Position numbers and translations under genes: made by a program. Positions 21,292 to 23,516 of a stretch of 23,516 nucleotides of DNA are shown here, piece by piece. Under the pieces are notes generated by a model that ran no database searches, had not been told where the DNA came from, and saw only the letters and a list, made by a program, of their open reading frames with translations. Source of the DNA: UBA2773 sp964458715 (GTDB lineage Bacteria; Patescibacteriota; Minisyncoccia; Moranbacterales; DUUL01). Where the stretch lies: positions 1 through 23,516 of the forward strand of contig CAYWJP010000010.1 in assembly GCA_964458715.1 (NCBI GenBank), given 5' to 3'. Each line of letters starts with the position of its first letter. Position 1 is the stretch's first letter.

Positions 21292-21558
21292 CTATTTTTT
21301 AAAATACTTTAGTGTTTTTGAAATTTTATTTTTCAAAACCTCTTTTCCGTAGCCACTTTTATAGAATTTTTCTTGTTGAGTGGCTTCTGACTTATTTAAA
21401 AATGCTTCATAATAAATCAATTTAAAAGGTGCATTATGGGATGTGTAAGTTCCTCCTTTTTTATGATTATGCTCAGTAATTCTTCTTTTCAAGTTTCCAG
21501 TATATCCAATGTATAATCTATTATTTTTGATACTAATTATGCAATAAGTGTACCACAT
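21292..21558 (-). CDS. GIY-YIG endonuclease domain protein (UPF0213-like)
   Basis: A stand-alone 88-residue GIY-YIG nuclease domain. Motifs: YTYCIIS (residues 3-9) and YIGYTGNLKRR (16-26) with the catalytic Arg (25 or 26), H30, and E63 in TQQEKFYKS (metal ligand), then SGYGKEVLKNKI. Such small proteins are widespread and their role is unsettled; some GIY-YIG proteins are homing nucleases. Context is suggestive: it lies directly upstream of tRNA-Gln on the same strand, and a 21-bp copy of the tRNA 5' end follows on its other side, so the gene is bracketed by a direct repeat made of tRNA sequence. A mobile origin is inferred from that arrangement. Confidence 0.88.
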   Translation of the reverse strand: MWYTYCIISIKNNRLYIGYTGNLKRRITEHNHKKGGTYTSHNAPFKLIYYEAFLNKSEATQQEKFYKSGYGKEVLKNKISKTLKYFKK

Positions 21559-21579
21559 GGTATAAATTTAATTTGTGTC

Positions 21580-21612
21580 CCCACCTCTTCGGTGGGTCGC
21601 CGAGGAGGCGAC
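21580..21612. repeat. Two adjacent GC-rich hairpins next to the tRNA-Gln fragment
   Basis: CCCACC/GGTGGG (21580-21585, 21591-21596) and GTCGCC/GGCGAC (21596-21601, 21607-21612) are back-to-back perfect 6-bp stems with 5-nt loops. The second abuts the tRNA-Gln fragment. GCCGAGG words recur in the palindromes at 11772 and 17773. Confidence 0.7.
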
Positions 21613-21632
21613 TACCATTAGACGATCCCCGA
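21612..21632 (-). pseudogene. tRNA-Gln 5' fragment (21 nt)
   Basis: CTACCATTAGACGATCCCCGA here is identical to 21255-21275, the first 21 nt of tRNA-Gln (acceptor strand, positions 8-9 and most of the D-arm), in the same orientation and 357 bp away. The remainder of the tRNA is missing, so it is not functional. It forms a direct repeat around the GIY-YIG gene. Confidence 0.85.
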
Positions 21633-21672
21633 AGATATAAATTATAAAATTAAAAATTAAAAATTGTCTAGG

Positions 21673-23367
21673 TCACTCCGTGACCTTGCCTCCCATCATT
21701 TGTAACGCATCATTGAGAACATCTTTGCCATTAGAAGAATTACCATTCAATCCTAAATCCTCCATTTGGTCTTCAGTTACAATCTCAACCTTGATTTTAC
21801 ACTGGGTTAGTTTATCAACTATTTCAGCAATTGTCAATTTATTCCGATGCTCGTTTAATCGGTTTTTGTGGAAAGAATAATTAGTTTTGATGTAAAAAAT
21901 ATTTTCAATGATTCCCGCTGGTGCACAACTTTTTAAGCAAGCGTGAATAGAAGAGCTTCTTGGTTTAATATTTTCTAAGATAGTAGTCCAATTGTTTAAA
22001 ATAAGCGAGAAGAGCTTTAGATCAGTTTTATTTTCTTGATGAGTCGAAGGTTTTTCAGCAGTTATTTTTTCAGTTTTAACTGAAAGATCAGCGATAGGAG
22101 CTTCTTGAGCGATTACTTTGCTTTTAGACTTTGTTTTTTTGATAATTGGATTTTCTTTAGATACAGCCTTTTTAATTTTAGTTATCTTAGTCGAGGTTGA
22201 TTTTTGAATTGATGGAACAGTCGTTGATTGAATAATAGTTGGAGCAGTGTTTGGGTTGTCCTTATTTTTATATAAATGAAATTCAATTATGGCTAATTCT
22301 AGCGGTAGTTGAGGAATTGGATTATTTTTGGAATCAACTAGGCTTTTTTGAAATAAATTGATGGCCAAAATTAAATCTTGAGTATCATTTTCGGAAGCAA
22401 GATTTTCTAATTTTTTGGAATTTTCTGGAGAAAAAATTGATTTTTTGCTATTAATGGCGGGATTAATTTTATGGATTATTAATCTTCGTAAAATTGATAA
22501 AATCGTTTTATTAAAATTCACTAAATAAATTCCTTCATTTTGAAGTTCCTCAATTTGTTTCAGAGTCGATTTAACATTGTCGACTAAAAGTTTTTCGATA
22601 AATTCAATGATGTGATTTTGGGAAGATGTTCCTAAAATTTGGCTGACTTCCTCGCCGGTTATTTTTTTATCTTCTAATGAGATGATTTGGTTCAAAATAG
22701 ACTCGGCGTCTCGCATTCCTCCTTCAGCTTCAGCGGAAATAATCTCTAAGGCTAAGTCATCAATAGTAACTTTTTCTTTTTTGGCAATTTGTTTTAGTCT
22801 TTCGATGATTTGTTCTTGAGTTAGTCGATTGAAATTAAATCTTTGACATCTGGAAATTATTGTTTCAGGGATTTTGTGGAGTTCGGTGGTAGCTAATATG
22901 AAAATGGCATGAGCTGGTGGTTCTTCCAAGGTCTTTAGTAGGGCGTTAAACGCTCCGATAGAGAGCATATGAACTTCATCGATAATATAGACTTTATATT
23001 TTAGTAAAGAAGGCGTAAGATTGATGTTTTCTTTTAGCTGTCGGATATTATCTACTCCAGTGTGAGAAGCGGCATCAATTTCATTGATGTCAATAGTTTT
23101 ATTTTCCATAATTGCCAAACAATTTTGGCATTTATTGCAAGGTTCAACAGAAATCTTGCCGGTTTTTTTAACTGGATTGAGGCAGTTGACAGTTTTGGAA
23201 AAAATTCTAGCCAAGGTGGTTTTCCCGATTCCCCGGGATCCAGTGAAAAGATAGGCTTGTCCAATTCGATTATTTTTTATGGTATTGCATAAAGTTTGGA
23301 CAATGTGAGATTGACCGGATATTTCAGAGAAAAGGATTGGGCGATGTTTTCTGTATAGAGTAGACAT
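21673..23367 (-). CDS. dnaX: DNA polymerase III subunit gamma/tau
   Basis: DnaX is the AAA+ clamp-loader motor that loads the sliding clamp and organises the replisome. At 564 residues it is complete. It begins MSTLYRKHRPILFSEISGQ, with Walker A GSRGIGKT (43-50), a zinc site (C62 with CNKCQNC at 77-83), DEVH (130-133), the sensor/arginine-finger region SRCQRF (172-177) and GGMRDAESIL. Domain III follows, then a Lys/Ser/Thr-rich linker (about 375-440) and a C-terminal tau-like domain. No clear programmed frameshift site was identified. The TTTACT-N17-TATAAT promoter at 23399-23427 drives it. The ATG has no Shine-Dalgarno. Confidence 0.96.
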   Translation of the reverse strand: MSTLYRKHRPILFSEISGQSHIVQTLCNTIKNNRIGQAYLFTGSRGIGKTTLARIFSKTVNCLNPVKKTGKISVEPCNKCQNCLAIMENKTIDINEIDAASHTGVDNIRQLKENINLTPSLLKYKVYIIDEVHMLSIGAFNALLKTLEEPPAHAIFILATTELHKIPETIISRCQRFNFNRLTQEQIIERLKQIAKKEKVTIDDLALEIISAEAEGGMRDAESILNQIISLEDKKITGEEVSQILGTSSQNHIIEFIEKLLVDNVKSTLKQIEELQNEGIYLVNFNKTILSILRRLIIHKINPAINSKKSIFSPENSKKLENLASENDTQDLILAINLFQKSLVDSKNNPIPQLPLELAIIEFHLYKNKDNPNTAPTIIQSTTVPSIQKSTSTKITKIKKAVSKENPIIKKTKSKSKVIAQEAPIADLSVKTEKITAEKPSTHQENKTDLKLFSLILNNWTTILENIKPRSSSIHACLKSCAPAGIIENIFYIKTNYSFHKNRLNEHRNKLTIAEIVDKLTQCKIKVEIVTEDQMEDLGLNGNSSNGKDVLNDALQMMGGKVTE

Positions 23368-23398
23368 TGTTTATATTAGATTGTTATTTCATTAGTTT

Positions 23399-23427
23399 AT
23401 TATAAGTAGAGAAAAAAGAGAAGTAAA
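23399..23427 (-). promoter_or_regulatory. Promoter of dnaX
   Basis: On the minus strand TTTACT (23427-23422), a 17-nt spacer and a perfect TATAAT (23404-23399) lie about 32 nt upstream of the dnaX ATG, giving a short leader. Confidence 0.75.
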
Positions 23428-23446
23428 GACGAAAATTTTATTAATT

Positions 23447-23487
23447 ATTTAACGGGGTAAACAATTAACAATTAACCCCGGTTAAAT
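23447..23487. repeat. CCCCGG-type element arms at the window edge
   Basis: An orphan 3' arm ATTTAACGGGG (23447-23457) is followed by the spacer TAAACAATTAACAATTAA and a new 5' arm CCCCGGTTAAAT (23476-23487), whose partner would lie beyond the window. The order 3' arm, spacer, 5' arm suggests tandem copies, as at 84-236. Confidence 0.7.
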
Positions 23488-23516
23488 AATTTTAAACTTT
23501 GTTTAAAATTAGGCAA

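Noticed and set aside
21673..23367. Programmed frameshift in dnaX producing a short gamma form
   Set aside because: The full tau-like frame is intact, and I could not identify a slippery site with a supporting hairpin.
1..23516. Alternative genetic code with TGA as glycine (as in SR1/Gracilibacteria)
   Set aside because: pheS and rnhB end at TGA right after conserved C-termini, and no internal TGA is needed in any gene.

Overview
The window is AT-rich bacterial DNA using the standard code (TGA, TAA and TAG all stop; the conserved PheS C-terminus is followed directly by TGA). Several traits suggest a Patescibacteria/CPR genome of Parcubacteria type: almost no start codon has a Shine-Dalgarno sequence, an S23/four-helix-bundle gene lies between pheS and pheT, PheS carries a four-Cys insert, a compact HK-RR-PilB-PilC-pilin locus is present, and intergenic regions are filled with palindromes. 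The phylum is inferred from gene content and style, not from a marker tree.

Layout. 1-320: tail of a glycine-rich surface-type protein, hairpin repeats and terminators. 337-1503: rplA with a strong promoter and an L1-type autoregulatory leader, then rpmG. 1504-2004: repeat-rich intergenic region, terminator and pheS promoter. 2005-8132: pheS, an S23-type gene, pheT, rnhB and a U32-family tRNA-modification-type protein, separated by palindromic spacers. 8227-10699: a membrane GAF-like protein and two sugar-nucleotide pyrophosphorylases (RmlA, GalU). 10791-17637: sensor kinase, single-domain response regulator, PilB, PilC and two pseudopilins, a type IV pilus assembly locus. 17881-19557: sigma70-type promoter, a very compact glycine T-box with terminator, and glyS. 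19683-20829: a small membrane protein, convergent with an anchored Amidase_2 peptidoglycan amidase. 20865-21632: tRNA-Gln(TTG), a GIY-YIG gene, a 5' tRNA-Gln fragment and inverted tRNA-3'-like remnants. 21673-23427: dnaX with its promoter, then more repeat arms to the end.

Functionally it is mostly core information processing (L1, L33, PheRS, GlyRS, RNase HII, DnaX) plus envelope and pilus genes. The most notable items are regulatory or mobile-like: a glyS T-box whose Stem I is only about 44 nt with the Gly specifier in a terminal loop; a GIY-YIG gene bracketed by a 21-bp duplication of the tRNA-Gln 5' end; an S23-type gene bracketed by a perfect 14-bp inverted repeat, splitting pheS from pheT and lacking a canonical start codon; and several families of dispersed structured repeats, one of which shares a stretch with the rnhB coding sequence.
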